Assembly (NCBI GenBank): GCA_020631735.1
Contig: CM036167.1
Span: 1,182,988 to 1,246,987 of the forward strand
Source: Saccharum officinarum
Taxonomy: Eukaryota; Streptophyta; Magnoliopsida; Poales; Poaceae
Reading direction: 5' to 3'
Length of the DNA stretch: 64,000 nt
The translations under genes and the position numbers were made by a program. The stretch's first letter is position 1. The number at the start of each line of letters is the position of its first letter. Below, piece by piece: positions 32,488-42,952 of the stretch. The notes beneath the pieces are model-generated. The model was given only the letters and a program-made list of their open reading frames with translations. It searched no databases and was not told where the DNA came from.

Positions 32488-33149
32488 CACTGGTAGAGAA
32501 CAAAGCTTTACTCCCGGTGGGGAACCCCCTCTAGTCCCGGTTCCCCACCCGGGAGCAAGCATCCGGGACTAAAGGGGGGTCCTTTAGTCCCGGGTCAGGA
32601 ACCGGGACTAAAGGTCCTCTCAGCTTTAAAAAAAATAATGCCTCCCACCGCTGCGTCCCGTGAGATTCGAACCCAAGACCTCATGCATTGCCTCGCGCGT
32701 AGCTTACCACCCCACCTACACAACACATCTGACATAGTATGGGATGCTTCCCTTTTGAACTAACCCATCGGGGGATCTTTAGTCCCGGTTGGTATTACCA
32801 ACCGGGACTAAAGGGTCCTTTAGTCCGGGTTGGTGTCTCCAACCGGGACTAAAGGTCCTACCTTTAGTCCGGGTTGGTGTTACCAACCGGGACTAAAGGT
32901 TGGGGACTTTTAGTCCCGGTTGGTGGCTCCAACCGGGAGTAAAGGTCCACCTTTAGTCCCGGTTGGTGTCTCCAACCGGGACTAAAGGTCCCCTACCACT
33001 GTGCCGAGCGCAGTAGCCGTTGGGCAGGGACCTTTAGTCCCGGTTGGAGACACCAACCGGGACTAAAGGTCTCTCTAGTCCCGGGCGCAAAAAATACCGG
33101 GACTAGAGCCCATTTTTACCTCGGATGAAAGGTCTGTTCTCTACTAGTG
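32488..33149. mobile_element. CACTA (En/Spm) non-autonomous element with hairpin array
   Basis: Ends CACTGGTAGAGAACA and, inverted, CACTAGTAGAGAACA; flanking 3-bp duplication ACA (32485-32487, 33150-33152). Both features are diagnostic of CACTA elements. Subterminal DNA is built of TTTAGTCCCGGTTGG and its complement. Between 32778 and 33066 six short perfect or near-perfect hairpins of this word follow one another. No transposase ORF. A tRNA B-box-like GGTTCGAATCTC is present on the minus strand at about 32662-32675. Confidence 0.9.
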
Positions 33150-33152
33150 ACA

Positions 33153-33722
33153 GTTTTAAGGGTACCACATAGCCTGATTATTCATGTAGCCGACCTCCTA
33201 CAGTCCCACACCTCTTTTGGCAAAACAAGGTGACGAAGGAAGTGGAAGAAGATTTAACACTCACTGCATTGCCCGGTAGCAATCTAGCGTTGCACGTACT
33301 CGTATACAGTACGTGCTGCCGTTCAACAACAAAATTACAAAACATTGACCACTGTTCGTGGCGTAACGCTAACGCCGGTGGTGTACGTGCCTTGCATGTT
33401 CCCCTGTCGAGCGAATCCGATGCAAAGCTTATTCATAGCGAGGGCGACTAAACGTGGACGGCTTCATTCGTCAGTCGTCACACACGTTGCTGCAACAATC
33501 GGCCAATCGAGATGTTTCTCTCGATCGATCGATCGGCCGGCGATGAGGTGGCGTGCCTGTACGTGACGGCGTACGTCGTCGTACGTCTACGTCGTGTCCT
33601 CTTGTTATCTCGCGCTCTTCTCCGCGGCTGCCAAAGGTGACCCGGCAATGGCACATTTGTACGCCCACTCCGTGCTGCCTTAACGACGCATATGTTCAGC
33701 TAGCAAACATGTGCCATTTAAT
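33153..33722. other. Intergenic, nothing recognised
   Basis: Short ORFs only. No terminal repeats or conserved protein motif. Confidence 0.4.
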
Positions 33723-33725
33723 TTA

Positions 33726-33949
33726 TGGGGTGTTTGGTTCCCCTCCTGAAGTTTAGTCCCAGTCACGTTAGATGTTTGACACTAATTTAGAGTATTAAAT
33801 ATAGATTAATTATAAAACTAATTGCACAGATTTATCTCGTGAATTAGTCACGGTAGTTTTATGATTAGTATCCGAACACCCCATGTGACATCCAATATGA
33901 CACCCAAAGTGACACCTCCTAAACTTTAGTCCTGGATCCAAACACCCCC
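33726..33949. mobile_element. Tourist-like MITE
   Basis: A 224-bp element TGGGGTGTTTGGTTCCC to GGATCCAAACACCCCC, flanked by TTA on both sides (33723-33725, 33950-33952), the preferred PIF/Harbinger target. Confidence 0.8.
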
Positions 33950-34235
33950 TTACACTACAGGGACGGAGCTAAAGAAACCCGCTCTCCACTAATCTCATTG
34001 AATCTCTATCAGCTTCACTTCAAAATCATTTGTCATTTTTTTACAACTAAATCATTTGTCATTTGTTTCTCATCCTGCCCCTCACTAAAATCACTTTACT
34101 AGGCTAGTGAAGCTACCAAACTGACCCTGAGGATAGCTTGGAAAGCTCCATGGGTGACATCGACCGAAATTCCTCTATGAGATGAGAATCCTCAACTCTA
34201 GTTTTTCTCTCTTTTTACAAACTAGTGGACATGCA

Positions 34236-35723
34236 TACTACTACAGAATAAACAATCACTGCCGGCCCTATTACTGCTAGAATTTTAAAACCGACACTAA
34301 TAGATGCATCACCGTCAGTTCATAAGGAAAAAAACCTATCACTGGCGAATATTCTAACAAACCAACAGTGATAGATATTATCACTTCTGGTTGGTAATAA
34401 AAGCTGGCGGTGAAGTATATTTGTGTCGGTTGCATTTACCAAACCTCTAGTGATCCATAGGCCTCGGACCTGAAATTTTTATTCATCCCAATTGACTCAA
34501 GACTGACGTTCGTGACCTTTCTTCCCCTCTCTGTCCGCTCTCTCTCGTGGAGCAGAAACACATCCAAACTCCCAGACCTCCTCCTCCTCCTAAATCTCCT
34601 CCCCAAATCCACCTCGGCACGCTCCACGGCTCCACACAGGTGTGGGCATGAGGCCGCCGCGGGCACCGGCGAGTAGTTGGGACCCCGGCGCGGCGCGGGC
34701 ACGAGGCCGCCGTGAGCACCGACGAGCGGTCAGGACCCTGGCGCGGTGCGAGCGCGAGCGCGGATCCACCCTGGCATCTTCTTCCTCATGGCGCAAGCGA
34801 GCGGCTCAACGCAGATCCACCCGGCGGCTTCTTCTTGTTCCTGGCGCGGGCGAGCAGCTCGGCGCGGATGAACCCTGGTCGCTTCTTCCTCCTGGCCTCC
34901 CCTCTCCTCTGGCCTCCGTGTATGTTGTATGAGTCAATTTGTGGAATCCCAATTTGTCTTTTCTTGCGAAAGAATCAATTTGTGGAATCCCAATTTCTGA
35001 TGTACAAATCGATTTGTGGATGAGTGATGTGATGTGTTGAATCCCTCCTCGTTTTTCTGTGATGTATGAATTGTTTCTTGGATGAACTGCGGTGGTAGTA
35101 GAGTTTCTTGTATGAATCCCTCTTAGTTTGTGATGTATGAATTGTTTCTTGTATGGTTTGTGGACGAGCACAGCGAGCATTCTTGGTGTTGCTGGATTCC
35201 TTTTCTTTTTTGTTTTTTAAGGCCTATCAGTGCCGGGTGAAGTACCAGCAATAGTAGCAAAGAGGCATCACTGCCGGTATGCCACTGTCGGTTCAAAATC
35301 TGGTAGTGAAGAGGGTTTTGAACCGGCAGTGATGTGAAGAACTGGGGTAGTGGCACGTGCCTTAACGATGCCTGCCCCCCTGCATGCCTGCATAAGTGGG
35401 TGGGCCCCACATGTCAATCACTCTGAGTAAGCACATGTAATGACATGTTAACCATGAGAGTTTCATCACCAGGTCAGCTTTGCATACGGCTATAGTTCTC
35501 ACCGTGTTTTTTTTGTCACAAACAGACGCTGAAAATGATTTTCACCGTCGGTTCGTGTCCCATACTGGTGTAAAACCTAAGATGACTTTCACCGTCAATT
35601 TTTGTCCCAAATGATTTTCATCACCAGTCTTATTCTGAACCGGCGGTGGTATATTATCACCAATGGTTTTAATAAAGCCGGCGGTAATGTTGTTGAAAAT
35701 TAAAAACTGTTTCTACAGTAGTG
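34236..35723. mobile_element. CACTA-like non-autonomous element
   Basis: The right end, read inverted, is CACTACTGTAGAAACAG. The left end is TACTACTACAGAATAAAC, a decayed CACTA start. Subterminal repeats of CACTGCCGGT/ACCGGCAGTGAT type (TCACCGTCGGTT, CCACTGTCGGTT, AACCGGCGGTGGTA) fill both arms. The centre is GC-rich (34620-34930). No transposase. Flanking trinucleotides differ (GCA, ATA), so the copy is old or one end is altered. Its right third is copied at 37684-38179 by the tandem duplication. Confidence 0.7.
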
Positions 35724-36402
35724 ATAATATGTTTATTTGTATTTATAAATATTGATACTATTTTTTTTTATAAATTTAGTTAAACTCAAAAAAGTTTGAG
35801 TCAAGTCAAAACCTAGAATTATATTTTTTTTCAAGAAAAATAAAACCGTTCTTTGTTTTATCCTTGCCCTGTCTTGTACCTGCACCCTTTTGAATGATTA
35901 GTTGTTGCAGCCGCGCCGTTTGGATCATTTGATCGGCGGCATTATAGGATGCATGCATGCAGAAAATAAATGCACACATACGCCAGTACGCCACCGTGCG
36001 CACGTTGGTTCAACAGTCAGCTAGTGATCGGATAACCGCGTCTAGGGCGGAGCACGTACGTAGGCCACTATTATACCTGCCGTATGATTCAATCAGATCC
36101 AGTCATCTGCTCCGTAGCTACAAAAACACTGTCGTCGTCCGTGCCCATGTGGCCATGTACATGCATGCACACATGCTAAATTCTCATTTTCTGTGTACAT
36201 ATATATGTCAATATGTCTGGCTGCGTCACTTCCCGCGTTCCTTGTACATTTTGGTTACCCAGAACGTAGGCACCATTGCACCGATGGGTTTGCGCGTTTG
36301 GGTCCGTCGTCACAATTTCCGAGGACGATGCAAGGAGAGGGTGGTAAAAATATACTCCTATGCATGCACACACGTACACGTAGCACAGTGCAGAGATGGC
36401 TA

Positions 36403-36642
36403 GGGCCACGTTTAGATTAAAAAAAATTTCAATATGATGAATAGTATTATTTTCGTCTTATATGACAAATATTGTCCGATCGTGGACCAACTAGGCTCAA
36501 AAGATTTATCTCGTGATTTCCAACTAAACTGTGTAATTAATTATTTTTTACCTATATTTACTACTTCATGTATAGATCAAAGATTGATATGATGGAAAGA
36601 GAGTGAAAAAATTCTAACTTTTTAATGCATGTAAACAAGGCC
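36403..36642. mobile_element. Tourist-like MITE at the shared site, first copy
   Basis: GGGCCACGTTTAGATT to GTAAACAAGGCC, with the family core AACTAGGCTCAAAAGATTTA in plus orientation. The second duplication copy carries a different MITE of the same superfamily, in the opposite orientation, at the same position. Confidence 0.75.
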
Positions 36643-36882
36643 CACATGCAAGGCTCGAGCGAGCTTCTTCACCGGCAACCTCAGTGCTTTCGTCATGATG
36701 ATTATTCGTCGCTTGATCTCAGTGACTACTGCAGCAAAGGAGCGTCAGTGGCGCCAGTGTACCACCGCACATGCTCGACCTGCCTTGTGTCGACGATATA
36801 CCACCGCACTGCAGCACGTGCACGCCAGTTAGCACAGCCATAACACTAGTAGGCATCGGCCAGTATTTCTTCAAATATACTA

Positions 36883-37495
36883 GGCGGTGTTTTTTTTTTG
36901 CTGGGTGAAAATTTCGGGGTGTCACGTTACATGTTTTGAGGGATATCGGAAGGGGTGTTTGGATACAAATAAAAAAACTAATTACATAACTCGTTTGGAA
37001 ACCGCGGGATGAATTTATTAAGCCTAATTAATCTGTCATTAGTATATGTTTACTGTAGCACAATATTGTCAAATCATGGATTAATTAAGCTCAAAAAATT
37101 CGTTCCGTAAATTTATCACAATATGTGTAATTAGTTATTTTTGCGTCTATGGCCTTGTTTAGATCCCAAATTTCATCCCCAAATTCCACTATGCAAAAAG
37201 AAGATTCCCATCACATCAAAATGCCGGCACATGCATGGAGTACTAAATGTAGATGAAATTTAAAACAAATTGCACAGTTTTGTTGTACTTTGCGAGACGA
37301 ACATTTTGAACCTAATTAGTCAAAGTTTGGACAATTTTTACCAAATACAAACGAATTGCTACAGTGCGCATTTAATGCGTACTGTGCAGATTTGGCTCCC
37401 CAAATTGGGGATCTAAACACGGCCTATATTTAATACTCCGTGCATGTGTCTAGACACGTGATGGGGTGAAAAAAATTTAGAGAGGAACTAACACC
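36883..37495. mobile_element. Tourist-like MITE split by a nested MITE
   Basis: GGCGGTGTTTTTT to AACTAACACC, flanked by CTA (36880-36882, 37496-37498). It is interrupted at 37151-37424 by another MITE. The uninterrupted homologue is at 39372-39711. Confidence 0.8.
37151..37424. mobile_element. Nested Tourist-like MITE with a known empty site
   Basis: A 274-bp element GGCCTTGTTTAGATCCC to GGATCTAAACACGGCC, flanked by TAT on both sides. Alignment with the paralogous MITE near 39640 shows the unoccupied sequence with a single TAT/TAC, so the element and its 3-bp duplication are defined by comparison. Confidence 0.85.
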
Positions 37496-37498
37496 CTA

Positions 37499-37683
37499 GG
37501 TCGACTTAAGTAGCCACGTCACACGTCGCAGAGATCTACTACTACTAGTAGCGCAGCTAGTGCCATTGTGGAATCTGGAAACTAAACAACATGGATGCGG
37601 TCCATTCATGCAAGTGACGACAAGTGTTAGTTGCAGTGTACTGGTGATCCACTGATCCACATGTACAGTATGCATGCATGCAC
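37499..37683. other. Spacer between duplication copies
   Basis: About 190 bp present after the first copy and not after the second, where an LTR element begins instead. No feature seen. Confidence 0.6.
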
Positions 37684-38856
37684 ATCAGTGCCGGGTGAAG
37701 TACCAGCAATAGTAGCAAAGAGGCATCACAGCCGGTATGCCACTGTCGGTTCAAAATCTGGTAGTGAAGAGGGTTTTGAACCGGCAGTGATGTGAAGAAC
37801 TGGGGTAGTGGCACGTGCCTTAACGATGCCTGCCCCCCTGCATGCCTGCATGAGTGGGTGGGCCCCACATGTCAATCACTCTGAGTAAGCACATGTAATG
37901 ACATGTTAACCATGAGAGTTTCATCACCAGGTCAGCTTTGCATACGGCTATAGTTCTCACCGTGTTTTTTTGTCACAAACAGACGCTGAAAATGATTTTC
38001 ACCGTCGGTTCGTGTCCCATACTGGTGTAAAACCTAAGATGACTTTCACCGTCAATTTTTGTCCCAAATGATTTTCACCACCAGTCTTATTCTGAACCGG
38101 CGGTGGTATATTATCACCAATGGTTTTAATAAGCCGGCGGTAATGTTGTTGAAAATTAAAAACTATTTCTACAGTAGTGATAATATGTTTATTTGTATTT
38201 ATAAATATTGATACTATTTTTTTTATAAATTTAGTTAAACTCAAAAAAGTTTGAGTCAAGTCAAAACCTAGAATTATATTTTTTCAAGAAAAATAAAACC
38301 GTTCTTTGTTTTATCCTTGCCCCGTCTTGTACCTGCACCCTTTTGAATGATTAGTTGTTGCAGCCGCGCCGTTTGGATCATTTGATCGGCGGCATTATAG
38401 GATGCATGCATGCAGAAAATAAATGCACACATACGCCAGTACGCCACCGTGCGCACGTTGGTTCAACAGTCAGCTAGTGATCGGATAACCGCGCCTAGGG
38501 CGGTGCACGTACGTAGGCCACTATTATACCTGCCGTATGATTCAATCAGATCCAGTCATCTGCTCCGTAGCTACAGAAACACTGTCGTCGTCCGTGCCCA
38601 TGTGGACCATGTACATGCATGCACACATGCTAAATTCTCATTTTCTGTGTACATATATATGTCAATATGTCTGGCTGCGTCACTTCCCGCGTTCCTTGTA
38701 CATTTTGGTTACCCAGAACGTAGGCACCATTGCACCGATGGGTCTGCGCGTTTGGGTCCGTCGTCACAATTTCCGAGGACGATGCAAGGAGAGGGTGGTA
38801 AAAATATACTCCTATGCATGCACACACGTACACGTAGCACAGTGCAGAGATGACCA

Positions 38857-39132
38857 GGGCCTTGTTTAGATGTCAAATTTTTTCTCAAATTCTACTATGC
38901 AAAAAGAAGATTCTCCATCACATCAAAATACCGGCACATGCATGGAGTACTAAATGTAGATGAAATCAAAAACTAATTGCACAGTTTAGTTGTACTTTAC
39001 GAGACGAATCTTTTGAGTCTAATTAATCAATATTTGAACAAAAAATCACAAATATAAACGAAATACTACAGTGCAAAACATGTTACTGTGCAGATTTTGC
39101 ACTGCCCAAATCGGGCCAACTAAACGAGGCCC
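38857..39132. mobile_element. Tourist-like MITE at the shared site, second copy
   Basis: GGGCCTTGTTTAGATG to AACTAAACGAGGCC, with the core TTTACGAGACGAATCTTTTG in the orientation opposite to its counterpart at 36403-36642. It closely resembles 37151-37424 and 5651-5912. Confidence 0.75.
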
Positions 39133-39371
39133 AGATGCAAGGCTCGAGCGAGCTTCTTCACCGGCAACCTCAGTGCTTTCGTCATGATGATTATTCGTCG
39201 CTTGATCTCAGTGACTACTGCAGCAAAGGAGCGTCAGTGGCGCCAGTGTACCACCGCACATGCTCGACCTGCCTTGTGTCGACGATATACCACCGCACTG
39301 CAGCACGTGCACGCCAGTTAGCACAGCCATAACACTAGTAGGCATCGGCCAGTATTTCTTCAAATATACTA

Positions 39372-39711
39372 GGCGGTGTTTTTTTTTGTTGCTGGGTGAA
39401 AATCTTGGTGTGTCACATCGGATGTTTCGAGAAATATTGGAAGGGGTGTTCGATATAAATCAAAAAAACTAATTACATAACTCGTCTGGAAACTGTGGGA
39501 TCAATTTATTAAGCCTAATTAATCTGTCATTAGCATATGTTTACTGTAGCAAAATATTGTCAAATCATAGATTAATTAGGCTCAAAAAATTCATTCCATA
39601 AATTTATCGCAATATGTGTAATTAATTATTTTTTCATCTACATTTAATACTCCGTGCATGTGTCCAAACATGTGATGGGGTGAAAAATTTTTAGGGAGTA
39701 ACTAAACACCC
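39372..39711. mobile_element. Tourist-like MITE, uninterrupted homologue
   Basis: GGCGGTGTTTTTTT to AACTAAACACC, homologous to 36883-37495 without the nested element. Its right border abuts LTR element A. Confidence 0.75.
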
Positions 39712-39713
39712 CT

Positions 39714-40775
39714 TGTCGGTGTTCGGATCCGGGAGGGCCCTAGACCGACGAGTGAATTTGTCCTGCATGCTCCCTAATCCGGAGGGTGATGCAAAGAGAA
39801 TACATGGGATTTATCTTGGTTTGGGCGTCCAGCGGGGGGAAAGAGTGTTGTATTTTCTTGCACCTAAGTGCTTGCGTAGGGGTTACAAGCTGTGAGAGAG
39901 AACCGGTCCCAAGTCTCAAGAAAAAAGAAAATGGAGTGTTGCTTGAGATGTTGATCTCAGAAGTGGAGAAAAAGTGTATCTTCGTTTTCTCTTTTATAGA
40001 GTCAAGTGAAGGCCGAGGGATCCCTAAAACCCTAAGGCGATGCCTTAGAGGTGAAGGTTCGGCGGGTACTACAGAAGTTGCTGTGGCGACGTGCCCTGGT
40101 AATGGCCGGCCATCCCCGGGGTGTCGTGGTGATGTTGATGACGGGACAGTGAAAGGCCCTGGGTTTTGTGGTGAACGTGTGATCCCCTGTGGTCGATGTA
40201 CGGGCGTCATTCCTTTGTTGACTGGTGGCGCTCGAGACCTGGTCGGGACGTGACTGAGGGGGGTCGACGGGGAACGAATAATACCGAGGCCCAGAAAACC
40301 CGGGCGCAGTGGTTGTCGTCTTGCGCGTCGAGGGGTCATCGATGGTAGAACAGTGCTCGACATGGTGTGAATAGTGGTAGCTTTTTCACTGCCCATCCCG
40401 TGATGAGCAGTAAAAAGTGGGATTAGACATAGGTGAAGCCCCCACGTCAGTGGTGTTGTAGCCACGTTAGTGGGAGTGGTTGCATTAAATGCTTTGTTAG
40501 TGAGTAGGTGGATGAGGGGAGGGGTCGATCGACTTGACCCCGGGTCGTACGAGTCGGAAGTTTTCTGGGGTTGAGGCTTCCCATCGAGCGGGTCTCGTAT
40601 GAGTCGAAACGCAGTCGAGGGCGCCCCGTCTTCATACATATGCGGCTTGGATCAGCGTATCCGTGTAGGTGGAGCCTTGATTCGATTTTTTAGAGGATTT
40701 TTAGGGCGCGGATTTCTCGGGGGTTTGCTTCTTTTAATCGTAGGTTTTGGGTACCCCTAATTCAGGTACCCGACA
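39714..40775 (-). mobile_element. 3' LTR of Tat-type gypsy element A
   Basis: On the minus strand the LTR runs from TGTCGGGTACCTGAATTAGG to ...CCGAACACCGACA, 1062 bp with TG...CA ends. It is followed outside by the purine-rich AAAGGCTCGGGGGCTAC. The same structure is found in element B (56878-58009), to which it is clearly but distantly related. The second LTR is outside the window. Confidence 0.8.
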
Positions 40776-41754
40776 GTAGCCCCCGAGCCTTTGCGTGAGT
40801 GTGGACACTCTTGCAGAGGCTCAGCGAATTATGAACTGGAGTTGTAGCGTCGTCGCTCTTCCGGTGGGTGCGTGCGAGTGCACCCGCCGGGTGTAGCTCC
40901 CGAGGCCTTGGAGGAGTAGGTGACTCCTTCGAGGGCTTTTCAGTATGTTATGTTGAGGGATGCTTCTGTGCTCGAGCCCCTATGGCGCGTTTGATCCTCT
41001 TTCATCGAGGCTAGCTTATGGTGGGCAAGCCCCTGAGCCTTATGTGCGTGAGGCTGAATTAGGGTCCTGCTCGTCTTTAATCGTTCGACCCTTACACATC
41101 CTTTTAGTAAGGAAAAGGGGTACAATCGCCGCACTACCCTTGATGGGTGAGTTCTGGCGATCGCTGGTGAGCTGCTAGTGGGAAATTGGAGTGGGAGCCT
41201 ATGCCCCGTTCGATAGGAGTCGGTTGGCGGCCACGGAGGTGCTCTCCAAAAGTGCCAAAGAGTTGTCATGTGGATCTCAGTTCCGTTCGATGGGATCCGA
41301 GGGCTCGATGCCTCCCTCTAAGGGGATTCCACCGTCGACCTCTTCCTTAGCCTTGAATATGTCTAAGGGCGTCTCGAGAAAGTGGCTCGAGCCCTGGCCT
41401 TGTATGGGCCCGCTCTCAGTCATCCCTAACTCTGTTTACTCGAGGGTAGCTGTCGAACCCCGGTCGAGGGTTAGCTTTCGAATCCTCGAGGTTTGTAGTA
41501 GGCTCGAAGCCCGTGGTTCCTTCGCCTGGAAGTGTTCGTCTGTGAGCTTTCCTTCCCGACCGTTGGGGTGCGTCTTTTTAGGGGAGGGGAAGTGGAAACA
41601 ACGTGGTAGTGGGCGGCATGGCAGGCGGTGGGCGAGCGAACGGCTGACACATGCCTGTGCATGCGGGTTTCGAGGGAGCAGTTAGGTAAGGGCATTAAAT
41701 GCGGAAACTTTACTTGGCTCTTCGCCGGATCCGCCCGTTGGCCTTCCGCCGGGG

Positions 41755-41762
41755 TATAAATA
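41755..41762 (+). promoter_or_regulatory. TATA box of the antisense ORF in element A
   Basis: TATAAATA on the plus strand, about 140 bp before the ATG at 41895, followed by a pyrimidine-rich leader (TTCGTTTGTTCC, CTTCTCTTTCCTTTGCC). It lies against the direction of the retrotransposon. Confidence 0.6.
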
Positions 41763-41894
41763 CGGAGCCTAGGGTTTCGTTTGTTCCTTTCTAGCCTTTT
41801 GCAACTGTCTTCTCTTTCCTTTGCCTCCATCAGCCATTCTCTATTGCCACCGTCATCCCTTTCCTGGTGCCGTCGTATTCCAATCCCTACACCC

Positions 41895-42474
41895 ATGGCG
41901 GGAAAGAGCCCGGTCCTCCCCGCGGAACTGTGGATTCGATCCTTGGTAACGGAGAAGAAGCTACAGGAGCTCGTCCGCGATGGTCTCCTACATCCAAGGA
42001 CAAGCTGGGACCTGCCGAAGTGGAGGGTGCCGCTGACCAACCACTAGGAGCCGGTGCCACCAGAGGGCTATGTGGTCAGCTTCGTTTCTTTCCACGAGAG
42101 GGGGCACGTCGCACCGCTGAGCCATTTTATGCGGGCTATCCCGCATTATTATGGGGTGGAACTCCATCATCTCGCCCCCAACTCCATCTCTTAGGCCACC
42201 ATTTTTGCAGCTGTCTATGAGGAGTACTTGGGGGTCGAGCCCCACTGGAAGTTGTGGCTCAACCTCTTCAAGGCGGAGCACTTTGCCAAGAAGGCGGGCG
42301 AGAAAGGAGTGCGGTGGGCGTGCACGCTGGGAGCTGCACGATCCAGGTGCGGGCAGGCCGAGGTGATCTATACATCCCAGCCCAACTCATTTCATCGAAC
42401 AACTGGTGGCACAACGGCTAGTTCTACCCGTGCAATGATGACGGCTACCTTCCGAGCTTCTCTGGCCAGGTCCT
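41895..42474 (+). pseudogene. Antisense accessory ORF of element A (putative gypsy-type transposon domain)
   Basis: From MAGKSPVLPAELWIRSLVTE the plus strand reads a protein like the 'putative gypsy type transposon' domain (Pfam PF04195): PPEGYVVSFVSFHERGH, HFMRAIPHYYGVELHHLAPN, YEEYLGVEPHWKLWLNLF, then KKAGEKGVRW. In-frame TAG stops occur after VPLTNH (42045-42047) and after NSIS, and a frame change precedes NNWWHNG, itself followed by TAG. Such antisense ORFs between pol and the 3' LTR are known for Tat-lineage gypsy elements; their role is unknown. The copy is truncated by element C and non-functional. Confidence 0.7.
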
Positions 42475-42952
42475 TGTAACACCCTAGGTGTTTATCACCA
42501 ATTAAGTAGTGGGTTTGATCTCAAATATGATAGATTAAGTGGAGATGACGATGTCAAGGTCAACCTATGGAGATGAGCCTCACCTAAAGTTGGATGTTGC
42601 AGCATTGCGTTACATATAGGCCATTTTCAAAGATATATGCTTGGATGGTGTTATTGCAATACCTTCATGTGTCTCACCTTGGTACCTATCTATATTGATC
42701 TCTGGAAAAGTTTCATGGAGCTTGGAATCAAAAAGTCACATGAAATGATAAGTTATATGCTTGTTTGGATTATAACAAAAACCTGCCTTGCATCCCATGG
42801 GAACTAGTGTTTGTGCAACATACAAATGCAACATGTGCAACACATCTTGGACACATGTGGAACACCCTAGTGGAACATGTGTAGCTTGTATCTTGAAATA
42901 ACCACCTGAAACAACTATAGCATTTCACTTAAATTCTATGTTTCAATGCATG
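42475..42952 (+). mobile_element. Element C 5' LTR, left part
   Basis: Starts TGTAACACCCTAGGTG within element A. The LTR is interrupted by element D and continues at 52460 after the duplicated GCATG. Parts joined, the LTR is about 3.77 kb. Confidence 0.75.

Larger units (their letters stand above)
35226..37495. repeat. Tandem duplication, first copy
   Basis: Sequence from ATCAGTGCCGGGTGAAG (35226) onward matches 37684 onward with few substitutions and small indels. The match continues through 36402 (partner 38856), resumes at 36643-36882 (partner 39133-39371) and includes a Tourist-like MITE at the end. Short ORFs in one copy recur in the other only because of the duplication. The left breakpoint lies inside the CACTA-like element. 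Confidence 0.9.
37684..39713. repeat. Tandem duplication, second copy
   Basis: Partner of 35226-37495, offset 2458 bp at the start. It begins with the right third of the CACTA-like element (to 38179) and ends in the Tourist-like MITE, where gypsy element A starts at 39714. Confidence 0.9.
40776..42474 (-). mobile_element. Internal 3' region of gypsy element A
   Basis: Sequence with the same phrase order as element B next to its 3' LTR (GAGCTGCTAG, GGATTC...TCGACCTC, GGCTCGAGCCCTGGCC, GCTGTCGAACCC). It contains an antisense ORF with its own promoter and is cut at 42474 by the LTR of element C. The pol region is not in the window. Confidence 0.75.

Noticed and set aside
32640..32740. Possible functional tRNA gene in the CACTA element
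   Set aside because: Only a B-box-like word and a weak A box; no cloverleaf could be drawn. Kept only as a possible captured fragment.
35957..38853. Repeated short ORFs (147-148 codons) at 35957 and 38410
   Set aside because: Copied by the tandem duplication; no domain, frames overlap on several strands, and one is interrupted by differing indels.
39740..40639. 299-codon minus-strand ORF
   Set aside because: It lies entirely inside the LTR of element A; LTR-derived open frame without a known domain.
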